49,949 bases of DNA from contig JAJPEP010000015.1 of assembly GCA_021166845.1 (NCBI GenBank), forward strand, positions 1 through 49,949, in the 5' to 3' direction. The position numbers were made by a program, and so were the translations under genes. The stretch is from Thiobacillus sp. (lineage in GTDB: Bacteria; Pseudomonadota; Gammaproteobacteria; Burkholderiales; Thiobacillaceae). The stretch's first letter is position 1, and every line of letters starts with the position of its first letter. The notes under the pieces were generated by a model that was not told where the DNA came from, did no database searches, and saw only the letters and a list, made by a program, of their open reading frames with translations. Below are positions 28,018 through 36,159 of the stretch, in pieces.

Positions 28018-28042
28018 CATTGAGCGCAGCGAAGCAATCCAG
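28018..28042. repeat. half-copy of the 'ERSEAIQ' palindromic repeat
   Basis: cattgagcgcagcgaagcaa followed by tccag is the left arm of the same dispersed repeat seen at the folC start (in reverse orientation there). Only one arm is recognisable. It lies in the 264-base spacer between the TrpB2 and GGDEF genes. Confidence 0.5.
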
Positions 28043-28101
28043 CGTATCGATCGGAATGAAAAATTATATGTTTCGATATTCCTAATTCACGACACCATGT
28101 A

Positions 28102-28920
28102 TTGAAACCTCCTTTGGCCCCCCTGAACCCATTCCCCCGGATCGAGCAAGTCGAGTTGCAAGCCCTGCAGCTCGACGACGCGCGCGCCCTGCTGAAACAC
28201 GATGCAAAAAACAGCCTGCAGGGCGCGGGGGAGTCGGCCACTGACTATTTGCAGCGCATCATCGACGACCTGTGCGATATCTCGCTCAAGGATCCGTTAA
28301 CGGGACTGGGCAATCGCCGGCATTTCCTCTCGATACTCGAGCGCTCGATCGAGGCCGTCGCACGTTCCGGCGAATCGGTGCTGCTGCTATTGCTGGACAT
28401 CGACCATTTCAAAACCATCAACGATTCCCATGGCCACCTGGTCGGTGATCAGGTGCTGCAGGCCATTGCCAAATGCCTGACGGACTGTGTGCGCCCCATG
28501 GATACCGTCGCCCGCTACGGCGGCGAGGAATTCGCCGTGATCCTGCCCCACTGCCGGCCGCTTTTCGGGCGTGCGGTGGCCGAGCGGATTTGCCGAACCA
28601 TTGCCTCGCTCTCGATTCCCGTGTCACCGCTGCTCAGCATTCAGGCCACGATCAGCATCGGTGGCGCCTACGCCCCGGAATGGGTGCGCTCCACCGCCGA
28701 TTTGTGGATCGAGCGCGCCGACCAGCAGCTTTACAGCGCCAAAACCGGCGGTCGCAACCAGGTATGCCTGGACCAGCCACGAGAGCTTGCGGTCAGCGCG
28801 GAAGAGAAAGGGCTGTTGTTTGGGCACTTCATCATGGATGAGGCGCCCACGATTGAAAATACGCCAGGCGGCGCCCCCCACGATGTCATCGGCAATGCCA
28901 CGAACCGAGTAAACGCATGA
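28102..28920 (+). CDS. diguanylate cyclase (GGDEF domain)
   Basis: The protein makes cyclic di-GMP from GTP. Residues 60-220 form a GGDEF domain with [27 protein letters not shown] and the active-site GGEEF at 140-144. An inhibitory I-site RxxD (RPMD) sits at 131-134, so product feedback is expected. The N-terminal 55 residues are helical with no recognised sensor and no membrane span, and a 45-residue tail follows the domain. The start is uncertain: TTG at 28102 is the longest usable. Its stop overlaps the ATG of the FlhG-like ATPase by 4 bases, so the two are coupled. Confidence 0.9.
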   Translation: MKPPLAPLNPFPRIEQVELQALQLDDARALLKHDAKNSLQGAGESATDYLQRIIDDLCDISLKDPLTGLGNRRHFLSILERSIEAVARSGESVLLLLLDIDHFKTINDSHGHLVGDQVLQAIAKCLTDCVRPMDTVARYGGEEFAVILPHCRPLFGRAVAERICRTIASLSIPVSPLLSIQATISIGGAYAPEWVRSTADLWIERADQQLYSAKTGGRNQVCLDQPRELAVSAEEKGLLFGHFIMDEAPTIENTPGGAPHDVIGNATNRVNA

Positions 28921-29753
28921 GCGATGTACTGACCCCCGCTGCCGAAAACAAGAATGCGGCCAAGGTCCCTCTGAAGCCGCTGGGCAAGGTCATCGCGGTC
29001 ACCAGCGGCAAGGGCGGTGTGGGCAAGACCTTCGTTTCAGCCAATCTTGCCGCCGCCCTGGCCAAACGCGGGTACAAGGTGCTGGTGCTCGACGCCGACC
29101 TTGGCCTCGCCAACCTCGACGTGGTGCTCAACCTGTATCCCAAGATCACGCTGCACGACGTGTTCACCGGAAAAGCCAGGCTGGAAGAGGCCATTCTTCA
29201 GGCGCCGGGGGGCTTTTCCGTACTGCTGGCCGGTTCCGGCATGGTCGAGTATTCGCGCCTGACGCCCGAAGTACGCGATGAATTCCTGCGCATCATCAGT
29301 GGCCTGGTGCCGAATTACGACGTCGTGCTGCTGGATACCGGCGCCGGGATTTCCGACATCGTCCTGTTCGCCGTCTCGCTGGCGTCCGAAGTGCTGATGG
29401 TCGCCACGCCCGAGCCGACCTCGCTCACCGATGCCTACGCCACGATTAAAGTCCTGGTGGGGCAGCAGCAACGGCAAACCGTGCGGGTAATCATCAACCA
29501 AGCCACCCGTCCGGGCAGCGGCCAGGCCATCACGAACCAGCTGCAACAGGTGCTCGACCGTTTCGTCGTCACCGAACCCGACCGCCCGATCCGTCTGATC
29601 CACATGGGCGACATTCCCGTCGACTCCGAAGTGCGCCAGGCCATCATGCGCCGCCAGTTGCTGATGCAGGCCACGCCGGGCTGCCCCGCCGGCGTCGCCA
29701 TTTCGCAACTCGCCCGCAAGCTGGAAGAAAACGTCATCCCCAAGCCGGCATAG
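28917..29753 (+). CDS. MinD/ParA-family ATPase, FlhG/FleN-like
   Basis: The 278-residue P-loop ATPase has the deviant Walker A motif SGKGGVGKT (30-38), the switch [16 protein letters not shown] and the Walker B region [12 protein letters not shown]. This D-A-D-L-G-L-A-N form is typical of FlhG/FleN, which controls flagellar number or polar machinery, rather than of chromosome ParA. A 23-residue N-terminal extension precedes the fold. No flhF or flagellar gene is in the window; the partner is instead the overlapping diguanylate cyclase gene. A role in positioning c-di-GMP-dependent surface machinery is an inference. Confidence 0.85.
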   Translation: MSDVLTPAAENKNAAKVPLKPLGKVIAVTSGKGGVGKTFVSANLAAALAKRGYKVLVLDADLGLANLDVVLNLYPKITLHDVFTGKARLEEAILQAPGGFSVLLAGSGMVEYSRLTPEVRDEFLRIISGLVPNYDVVLLDTGAGISDIVLFAVSLASEVLMVATPEPTSLTDAYATIKVLVGQQQRQTVRVIINQATRPGSGQAITNQLQQVLDRFVVTEPDRPIRLIHMGDIPVDSEVRQAIMRRQLLMQATPGCPAGVAISQLARKLEENVIPKPA

Positions 29754-29774
29754 CCTGGGGAATGTCTTTCCCGG

Positions 29775-30602
29775 CTAAACGATGGCGGAGGCCGACTTGA
29801 CCAGCGCCTCCACCTTGTCCGGCTCCATCCGCAGCAACGCGGCGATCTCGCGGTAATCGCCCGGCAAGGCATCGTTATCCCAGCCCTGGGCGGAATGCCG
29901 CGCCAGATTGGCCGCCAGCTTCACATTGCGCACCCGCGCCGTGTTCGCCTGCGCCGGGTCCATCAGGTTCAGCAGCAATTCTGGCAATTTCCATTCGATC
30001 GTCAGTTGGCGCTGCAACTCCAGACCGGTGAAGCCCAACACCTGTTTCTGCACCTCCGCGCTACGCAGCGTGGGGACGGCCGCCTGCAGCTTCTGGATTT
30101 CGAGCATCTGCCCGGAATTGAAGCACCACATCAGCATTTCGGCGACATGGTAGAGCAGCGCGGACACGTGCACCTCTTCCGCGTGCAGATCGTGCAGGCG
30201 CAACGCCCAGTCGAATGCGTAATGCGCCGAACGCTGCGCACGCCGGACCGTATGCAGCAGCTGCACCAGCGCCTCGATGTGGCCATGTAGCATGTCTTCC
30301 GCGATCGGCATCGCCGGCACCTCACGGAAGAAGGCATCCAGCCCCATCATGAGAAGCGCCTCCTTCACGTCCACCAGTTCGTATTTCTGGTTGCGATGCT
30401 TGTGCGTCTGCATGTAGCGCAGCAGCTTGACCGTCATCAGCGGATCGTCGGTCACGACATTGGCAATGCCGCGCGCATTGAGAAGTGCCTCATCGACACA
30501 CAGACGTTCGAGTTCGCGCGCGGTGTGCTTTAAAACAGGAATATCGGCCTGCCCCAAAAAGGCGAGCCAGGCTGCCAGACTTTTCGGTTGCTGCGGCATC
30601 AT
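29775..30602 (-). CDS. HDOD-domain protein
   Basis: The 275-residue soluble protein resembles HDOD signalling proteins. It opens with PVLKHTARELERLCVDE and has DPLMTVKLLRYMQTHKH and VDVKEALLMMGLDAFFREVP in the first part, then a helical YHVAEMLMWCFNSGQML segment. HDOD is a degenerate HD-like helical bundle linked to two-component and c-di-GMP signalling, with no proven catalysis. It converges on the GGDEF-FlhG operon with 21 bases between stops, suggesting a shared role. ATG 30602 and 30599 are equivalent starts; GGAGAG precedes them. Confidence 0.75.
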   Translation of the reverse strand: MMPQQPKSLAAWLAFLGQADIPVLKHTARELERLCVDEALLNARGIANVVTDDPLMTVKLLRYMQTHKHRNQKYELVDVKEALLMMGLDAFFREVPAMPIAEDMLHGHIEALVQLLHTVRRAQRSAHYAFDWALRLHDLHAEEVHVSALLYHVAEMLMWCFNSGQMLEIQKLQAAVPTLRSAEVQKQVLGFTGLELQRQLTIEWKLPELLLNLMDPAQANTARVRNVKLAANLARHSAQGWDNDALPGDYREIAALLRMEPDKVEALVKSASAIV

Positions 30603-30723
30603 CTCTCCAAGACAGTCCGGCGTGCCGCATTGATCGCGAATGCGCACCCGAACGGAATACCCGATGAATCGGTATCTCCCGTCTTAACTTGAGCCCGCGC
30701 CGGCTAATGGGACGGGCAGGCAC

Positions 30724-31389
30724 TCACCGCTCAAATACCACGTTTTCAGCACTGGCGCCCAGATCCGTCAACGCGCCGTTGACCGCATCCATGAAGGGGG
30801 GCGGGCCGCAGACGTAAAATCGCTGCTTGAAGTCGTCGATCGTTTCTTCCAGGAATGCGCGATCGACCCGCCGGTGCGCATACCCAGGGACATCGGCGCC
30901 GGTGCAGGTCAGGATGCAGCGCTCGCCCAGCAGGTGACGCAGCTCCTTTTCGCAGATCACGTCACGCGGGGTCTTGTTTGAAAAGATCAGCGTCTGCCCA
31001 TCCAGTTCTCCCCTGTGCGCCAGCTCCCGCAGAATAGCCAGAAATGGCGTGATGCCGGCGCCGCCGGCAATGAAGACACCGGGCCCCTGGTAATGGATGG
31101 TGCCGAAAGGTTCGGACATCAGCAGCTCGGCGCCCGGCTCCAATTGGTGGAGCGCCTGCGTCACGCCGGCGTGGGCGGGGTAGGCCTTGATGGTGAATTC
31201 GAGCACCCGGTCGACAGTCAGGCCGGTGGGCGTGAAGGGTCGTCCCTGTTCGCGCAGGCCGGGCAGTTTGATCGCCAACTCGACACCCTGGCCGGGATCG
31301 ACGGAAAGCCCCTTCGGCTTGCTGATGATGAAACGCTTCACGTCGTGGGTGACGAACTGATTCATTAGCAGGGTGACGGTGTGGTCCAT
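30724..31389 (-). CDS. ferredoxin-NADP reductase-like FAD oxidoreductase
   Basis: The 221-residue protein has an FAD-binding barrel with RPFTPTG (the R-x-Y-[ST]-type site), then an NAD(P)-binding domain with FIAGGAGITPFLAIL and CGPPPFMDAV near the end. No iron-sulfur domain is attached, so it probably serves a separate ferredoxin or other acceptor. AGGAG lies 7 bases before the ATG at 31389 (MDHTVTLL), which decides the start over in-frame ATGs at 31395 and 31455. It diverges from the SYLF gene with about 120 bases between. Confidence 0.83.
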   Translation of the reverse strand: MDHTVTLLMNQFVTHDVKRFIISKPKGLSVDPGQGVELAIKLPGLREQGRPFTPTGLTVDRVLEFTIKAYPAHAGVTQALHQLEPGAELLMSEPFGTIHYQGPGVFIAGGAGITPFLAILRELAHRGELDGQTLIFSNKTPRDVICEKELRHLLGERCILTCTGADVPGYAHRRVDRAFLEETIDDFKQRFYVCGPPPFMDAVNGALTDLGASAENVVFER

Positions 31390-31510
31390 GGCCATACTCC
31401 TGATGCTTGCTGGTTCCTCCATCATAGCCACGCAGCGGAATATCGCTGAGGCCAACCCGATCGGCCTGCACTATATTGAAGGCCAATGCTTCCATCCAAG
31501 GAGAGAACCC

Positions 31511-32083
31511 ATGTCTTACATTATTTCGACTCGGCGCCTTTTCACCCCAGCCCTGCTGTTCGCGGCCCTGATCGCCCTGTTCCTGGTTGTGCCTTCGTCG
31601 CACGCGGCCAGCGCGGCGGAAATTGACCGGGAGATCGACCGGGCCCTGGCCGACTTCCGGAAAATCGACGGCGCCGATGCCTTTCTCCGGATCGCAAAAG
31701 GTGTGCTGGTATTTCCCAAGGTCTACAAGGCCGGCATCGGCGTGGGCGGCGAATACGGCGAAGGCGCGCTGCGGGTGGGCGGGAAAACCGTCGACTACTA
31801 CAGCACCGCCGCCGCGTCCGTTGGCTTCCAACTGGGCGCGCAGGCCAAGAGCATCGTGGTGATCTTTACGGAAGAATCCGCCCTCAAGAAATTCCGCGAA
31901 AGCGAAGGCTGGAAAGTGGGGGTGGATGGCTCGGTCGCCCTGGTGGACATCGGCGTCGGCAAGGCGGTCGACACTACCAACATCAAGGATCCGGTGATCG
32001 GCTTCATCTTCGGCCAGAAGGGCCTGATGTACAACCTCACCCTGGAAGGCTCGAAGTTCACCAAGCTGGACAAGAAGAAATAA
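31511..32083 (+). CDS. secreted SYLF-domain (YSC84-like) lipid-binding protein
   Basis: The 190-residue protein has an N-terminal signal sequence (LFTPALLFAALIALFLVVPSSHA) and a SYLF domain: FLRIAKGVLVFPKVYKAG, GGEYGEGALRVGGK, YYSTAAASVGFQLGAQAKS and GQKGLMYNL. SYLF domains bind phosphoinositides in eukaryotes; bacterial members are periplasmic and of unknown role. A GGAGAGAACCC ribosome site precedes the ATG. It is monocistronic. Confidence 0.88.
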   Translation: MSYIISTRRLFTPALLFAALIALFLVVPSSHAASAAEIDREIDRALADFRKIDGADAFLRIAKGVLVFPKVYKAGIGVGGEYGEGALRVGGKTVDYYSTAAASVGFQLGAQAKSIVVIFTEESALKKFRESEGWKVGVDGSVALVDIGVGKAVDTTNIKDPVIGFIFGQKGLMYNLTLEGSKFTKLDKKK

Positions 32084-32239
32084 CCGCGAATCCACGATGC
32101 GTGCGGTGGCCCGAACCCCGGGCTGGTCGCCACACGCTGGCGGTGATTTTCTTCGCGCTCGACGCGCGTCTGCGATACGGCCACTTCATCCGGTATCTGT
32201 TCGCCATGGCCCCGGCGCCGGCTGCCAGGAAAACGCCGG

Positions 32240-32497
32240 TCAACCCGCCCAGCGCCATGAGCCGGTGCGATCCCAGAAGGCAACCGCAATCAGAATTGCC
32301 AGCAGCACGATGCCAACACCGAGGCAGAACAGCGCAACCAGCGCCATCACCAGGAGCAGGACCAGATGCTCACGCTCTTCCGCAATATCCGTGGACAGAA
32401 GATCGAGACGGGTATGGACAATGCCGACCAGACACGATGACAGCGTTTTCAGGGATTCGAACAATCCCCCGGCCGCAGCATGGGGCTCCCCGGCCAT
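32240..32497 (-). pseudogene. YqjE/holin-III-like membrane protein, frameshifted
   Basis: The first 75 residues match YqjE-type proteins: GLFESLKTLSSCLVGIVHTRLDLLSTDIAEEREHL is split here by a membrane helix start, LVMALVALFCLGVGIVLL, and ends IAVAFWD. Right after FWD the frame fails and stops within ten codons. The adjacent frame carries on with the expected second helix, HRLMALGGLTGVFLAAGAGA, down to about 32170. One missing base near 32262 explains this (FWD-T-HRL in relatives). It lies 7 bases after the DUF883 gene, as in elaB/yqjD-yqjE operons. Either a true null or a sequencing deletion. Confidence 0.6.
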
Positions 32498-32504
32498 CGT
32501 TTGG

Positions 32505-32828
32505 CTAGCGCCGCCCGATCAACAGGCCGATCACGAGGCCGACACCGACGGCGGCGCCCATGGACTGCCACGGATGGGTGTGGACGTACTCATCCGTCGC
32601 CCTGGCTGCGGCCCGAGTCCTGACCAAAAGCGCGGCCTGGGCATCGGCCATTTTCGCTTTCGCCGCCGCGAGCGAGGCTTCCGCCTTGGCGCGCGCAGCG
32701 GCCACCGCCTCGCCGCCCTGGCCGGCCGTGGCCTTCAGCAGGGCTTCCGCATCGGCGACCACCACCTTGAAATCGTTGATCAACTGTTCTTTCGCGACAT
32801 CTGCTTCGGCAGAATAATGGGCATCCAT
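32505..32828 (-). CDS. DUF883 (ElaB/YqjD-like) membrane-anchored protein
   Basis: The 107-residue protein starts MDAHYSAEADVAKEQLINDF, followed by an alanine-rich coiled coil and a C-terminal anchor, THPWQSMGAAVGVGLVIGLLIGRR split as HPW then a glycine-rich helix ending in GRR. This is the DUF883 pattern; E. coli relatives bind ribosomes at the inner membrane in stationary phase. The start at 32828 is preferred because earlier ATGs add unrelated sequence. It precedes the YqjE-like gene and is probably its operon partner. Confidence 0.87.
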   Translation of the reverse strand: MDAHYSAEADVAKEQLINDFKVVVADAEALLKATAGQGGEAVAAARAKAEASLAAAKAKMADAQAALLVRTRAAARATDEYVHTHPWQSMGAAVGVGLVIGLLIGRR

Positions 32829-32911
32829 GGATATTCCCCTCTCGTTTAATGATGCAAGGCTTCCAATATTTACAAGCTTAGACACGCTTGAAGCCATTGC
32901 AAATCGCCGCC

Positions 32912-33085
32912 TCAAAGCAGGCGGTCCAGCACGAACACGCCCACCATGGTGCAAGCCAGAGCAATTTTCAGCAAGGCGCCGAACAGCAGACCCAGCGTTG
33001 CCCCCACACCCGCCCGGGCCGCCGCCTTCGCCGAAGCCAGGCGGCTGAACTCGCCGATGACGGCCCCGACAAACGGCCCCAGCAC
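32912..33085 (-). pseudogene. 5'-truncated DUF456 membrane protein remnant
   Basis: A 57-codon frame reads LGPFVGAVIGEFSRLASAK, then AAARAGVGATLGLLFGALLK, then a final helix ending VFVLDRLL. This is the C-terminal third of DUF456 proteins (normally about 160 residues). Upstream of about 33100 the frame loses family similarity and enters the end of the MFS gene, so the N-terminal part is gone. A GTG at 33085 could start translation of the remnant. The break probably reflects a deletion or rearrangement that brought the MFS gene here. Confidence 0.55.
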
Positions 33086-33116
33086 GATGCCACAGTGCGG
33101 GGAAAGGGGCGGTGTT

Positions 33117-34391
33117 TCAGGTTGCGGTTTGCGGCCTGCGGGCGAGCAGGCCGACGGTCGCCACGGCGGCGAAGGCCGCGCCGGCCAGAAACGTGGCCGA
33201 TGCGCCGTAAGCGCTCCAGAGTGCGCCCGCAATCACGCTCGCCAGCAGCAGCGCGCCGCCGCTGACCAGATTGAATATTCCGAAGGCCGTGCCGCGCAGT
33301 TCGGCGGGCGCGGTGTCCGCGACCAGTTTCGACAGCAGGCCCTGCGTGAAGGCCATATGCAGGCCCCATAGCGCGGCGCCGGCAAAGGCCATCCGCGGCG
33401 ACGCGGAGAAGGCCAGCACCAGGTCCGCGGCGATCAGCAGCGCCAACCCGAAGAGCAGCAAAGTGCGCTGGCTCATGCGGTCGGCGGCGACGCCCGCCGG
33501 ATAGGCGGCGCCCGCATAGACAACATTCATCACGATCATCACCAGCGGGACGTAGCCCAGGTCGAGCCCGACGTCCTGCGCGCGCAGCACCAGAAAAGCG
33601 TCGCTGAAGCGCGCCAGCGTGAAGACCGCGCCCAGCAGTACCACGAACCAGTAGCCTGACTTCAGGCGCTTTGCATCGGCGAGGGCAAGCGGCGCCCGGA
33701 CGGCGGGGTCGCCGCTTTCCCGTTCGGGCTCGCGCACATAGATTGCCAGCAAGGCCACCGCGATGAAGGCCGGAACCACCGCAACCCACATCACCGCCCG
33801 GATGTCGTTGGCGAAGACGATCATGAACACCACCGCCAGCAACGGGCCGAGCAGCGCCCCCGCCGAATCGAGCGCCTGACGCAGCCCGTAGGCTGCGCCG
33901 CGCAGCTGCGGCGGCGTGATGTCGGCCACCAGCGCGTCGCGCGGCGCCCCGCGAATGCCCTTGCCCATGCGGTCGATGAAACGCGCCGCGAACACCCAGG
34001 CGACCGAATTGGCCAGAGGGAAAACCGGCTTGGTGAACGCGGCGAGTGAATAGCCGAGAATCATCAGGAACTTGCGGCGACCGAGGTAATCGCTGAGCAC
34101 ACCCGAGAAGACCTTCATGATTGCGGCGGTGGCTTCGGCCACCCCTTCGATCATGCCGACCGTGAGCATGGATGCCCCCAGGACGCTGACCATGAACACC
34201 GGAAGCAGGCTGTGGATCAGCTCCGAGGACGTGTCCATGAACAGCGAGCCGAATCCCAATGCCCAGATGCCCGCCGGCAGGGCTCGCCATGCCGGCGGCG
34301 TGGCGCGAGGCGGAGGTTTATTCGATGGCGCGCTCATGTGCGAAACGGCAATGCCGGCGGGCACGCGCGCATTGTCCGCCGGCGTGGACAC
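33117..34391 (-). CDS. MFS transporter
   Basis: The 424-residue protein has twelve predicted spans and MFS signatures GVLSDYLGRRKFLMI after helix 2 and DRMGKGIRGAPRDALVAD in the middle. That second motif is typical of a large family of uncharacterised bacterial MFS proteins often annotated as fosmidomycin/tetracycline-like. Its second half contains GVAADRMSQR. The substrate is unknown. The start may be ATG 34391 or 34337 (MSAPSNKPPP). It abuts the DUF456 remnant downstream and follows yceI by about 70 bases. Confidence 0.83.
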   Translation of the reverse strand: MSTPADNARVPAGIAVSHMSAPSNKPPPRATPPAWRALPAGIWALGFGSLFMDTSSELIHSLLPVFMVSVLGASMLTVGMIEGVAEATAAIMKVFSGVLSDYLGRRKFLMILGYSLAAFTKPVFPLANSVAWVFAARFIDRMGKGIRGAPRDALVADITPPQLRGAAYGLRQALDSAGALLGPLLAVVFMIVFANDIRAVMWVAVVPAFIAVALLAIYVREPERESGDPAVRAPLALADAKRLKSGYWFVVLLGAVFTLARFSDAFLVLRAQDVGLDLGYVPLVMIVMNVVYAGAAYPAGVAADRMSQRTLLLFGLALLIAADLVLAFSASPRMAFAGAALWGLHMAFTQGLLSKLVADTAPAELRGTAFGIFNLVSGGALLLASVIAGALWSAYGASATFLAGAAFAAVATVGLLARRPQTAT

Positions 34392-34462
34392 CGGGTATCG
34401 ATGGCTTGCCCATCATCAAGACCGCGCGTCATCGGGCCCGCCCGCTTGATTCTTGATCTGGA

Positions 34463-35044
34463 TCAGGCCGATGCGGCAACCCGCTTCATGTCGGATTCGA
34501 GGATCGCCTCCACATCCAGCGTGATCGCAACCTCCGCCCCCACGACCACCCCGCCCTTTTCCATGGGCGCGTTCCAGTTCACCCCGAAGTCATGGCGGTT
34601 GATCGTTGCGGTTGCGGTAAAGCCGATGCGGCTCACCGGCCCCAGGTCTTTGCCGCCCTCCCAGTAGGGACACTGCCAGCGGCCAAGATAGCGGGCTTTC
34701 AGCTCCACCGGGCGGGTCACGCCGCGGATGCTGAGGTCGCCCGACACCCTGAAATCGGTTTCGCCCACGCGCTGAACCTCCCGGCTGACGAAAGCAATGA
34801 CGGGATGGTTTTCCGCATCCAGGAAGTCAGGGCCACGCAGGTGAGCATCGCGCGCGTCGTCCCCCGTCCAGATCGCCGCCGCATCGATCGTGGCCTCGAC
34901 AGCGGCGGTGTCCGTTGGCGCATCCAGGTCGAACACAATGCTGCCATGCACGTTCTTGAACAGCCCGCGCATGTGAGAAACCATCATGTGCCGCACCACA
35001 AATTCTGCCGCGGAATGTCCCGGTTCAAAGATCCACTTGGCCAT
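34463..35044 (-). CDS. YceI family lipid-binding-like protein (cytoplasmic form)
   Basis: The 193-residue protein has the YceI lipocalin-like beta-barrel pattern: MAKWIFEPGHSAAEFVVRHMM, the GSIVFDLDAPTDTAAVEATID strand pair split by loops, RVSGDLSIRGVTRPVEL and INRHDFGVNW. YceI proteins bind polyisoprenoids. This one has no signal peptide, unlike E. coli YceI. GGAGGAATT lies before ATG 35044 and decides against the ATG at 35077. It is divergent from hsp20. Confidence 0.88.
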   Translation of the reverse strand: MAKWIFEPGHSAAEFVVRHMMVSHMRGLFKNVHGSIVFDLDAPTDTAAVEATIDAAAIWTGDDARDAHLRGPDFLDAENHPVIAFVSREVQRVGETDFRVSGDLSIRGVTRPVELKARYLGRWQCPYWEGGKDLGPVSRIGFTATATINRHDFGVNWNAPMEKGGVVVGAEVAITLDVEAILESDMKRVAASA

Positions 35045-35179
35045 GTCCAATTCCTCCACATTCAACTCGGCTTTCAATTATAGGAACCGGGAAGCGGATG
35101 GATATTCGTATGTGGCGGGTGCGGATGCTGACGACCCTAACTAAGCATTAATCCCGATGGCCCGGGCCGCACACTCCAC

Positions 35180-35208
35180 CTTGAAAATCACGCGCGCCAA
35201 ACCATACT
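35180..35208 (+). promoter_or_regulatory. candidate sigma-32 (heat-shock) promoter of hsp20
   Basis: CTTGAAA, the exact sigma-32 -35 element, is followed after 15 bases by CCATACT, a partial match to CCCCATnT. It ends 60 bases before the hsp20 ATG, in the right orientation. Confidence 0.4.
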
Positions 35209-35267
35209 GGTTGCTGTAGGCCATATGCCTACTTTTCTGTTCGTTTCCTCATCAGGAGAAAATCATC

Positions 35268-35708
35268 ATGGCAAATATTGCTCGTCTCGACCCATTCAGT
35301 TTGACGCGTATGGACCCCTTCGAAAGCATGATGCGCGACTTCATGCCGTCAACCTTCCGGTCGATGTTGCGGCCATTGGCGGCCGAGCCGACCATCCCGC
35401 TGGAGGTCCAGGAAATGGATAATGCCTTCATGGTGACGGCGGAACTTCCTGGCGTGAAGAAGGAAGACATCGACATCAGCATCAGCGGCAACCAGGTCAC
35501 CATCAATGCCGAATCCAAGCAGGAAAAAATGGCCGCCGATGCCCGGGAGTGGTGCAACGAACGGTGCTACGGCAAGCTCAGCCGCAGCATCCAGTTGCCG
35601 GTGGAAATCGAGGAAAAAAACGCCGATGCCAGCTATGCCGACGGCCTGTTGCACCTGACGCTTCCCAAGAAGGCGTCCAGCATGGCCAAGAAACTGGAAA
35701 TTCACTAG
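35268..35708 (+). CDS. Hsp20/alpha-crystallin small heat-shock protein
   Basis: The 146-residue chaperone has an N-terminal arm (LDPFSLTRMDPFESMMRDF), the alpha-crystallin domain (PLEVQEMDNAFMVTAELPG through DGLLHLTLPKK, residues about 45-138) with the A-x-x-x-n-G-v-L-type strand AEDGLL-like ADGLLHLTLPK, and a short C-terminal tail without a clear I-x-I motif (AKKLEIH). It prevents aggregation of unfolding proteins. AGGAGAAAATC precedes the ATG, with a sigma-32-like promoter further upstream. Confidence 0.94.
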   Translation: MANIARLDPFSLTRMDPFESMMRDFMPSTFRSMLRPLAAEPTIPLEVQEMDNAFMVTAELPGVKKEDIDISISGNQVTINAESKQEKMAADAREWCNERCYGKLSRSIQLPVEIEEKNADASYADGLLHLTLPKKASSMAKKLEIH

Positions 35709-35867
35709 CGGCGAAAACGGTGGCCGGGATGCGGATCGGCCGGGCACGTCAGGGATACACGCGAGGCCAGGAGCCGCGCGCCCCACCGGGAAAGGCGTCA
35801 CACATCTCCTGTATTTCCGGTTCATCGGATCAAGTTCAATTTGGGTAAATGAAAGGAGGTTTCCACA

Positions 35868-36068
35868 ATGGAACGCAAATATATCGATTGCAGAGAGTAT
35901 CCGAGCGAGATGAATTGCACGGTCACGATTTCCGCAGACAGTGAAACCGAGCTTCTGGAAGCTGCCGTTCAGCATGCGGTGTCGGTGCATCACGAGCAAG
36001 ACACGCCTGAACTGCGCGACGCGTTGCGCAAGCTGATGAAGAAAATGCCCGTAGCCAGGGCGGCCTGA
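35868..36068 (+). CDS. DUF1059 small protein
   Basis: The 66-residue protein reads MERKYIDCREYPSEMNCTVT, then ISADSETELLEAAVQHAVSV, then HHEQDTPELRDALRKLMKK. The C-R-x-Y-P ... N-C-T ... E-x-E-L-L-x-A-A-x-x-H pattern with two cysteines and histidines is DUF1059; function unknown, possibly metal-binding. A very strong AAAGGAGGT site lies 8 bases before the ATG. A hairpin follows the stop. Confidence 0.85.
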   Translation: MERKYIDCREYPSEMNCTVTISADSETELLEAAVQHAVSVHHEQDTPELRDALRKLMKKMPVARAA

Positions 36069-36083
36069 GCCCCTCGCAATGGG

Positions 36084-36109
36084 AAGGGGGCAGTTCACGC
36101 TGCCCCCTT
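36084..36109 (+). terminator. hairpin after the DUF1059 gene
   Basis: AAGGGGGCAG and CTGCCCCCTT form a 10-bp stem with a 6-base loop, 16 bases after the stop codon. There is no T-run beyond the stem, so termination is likely but not certain. It could also serve the convergent NYN gene. Confidence 0.5.
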
Positions 36110-36159
36110 GGCAGGGCCCGCGGAGAAGGGTGAAAACTCTTATGTGTCCGTGATCCGCT

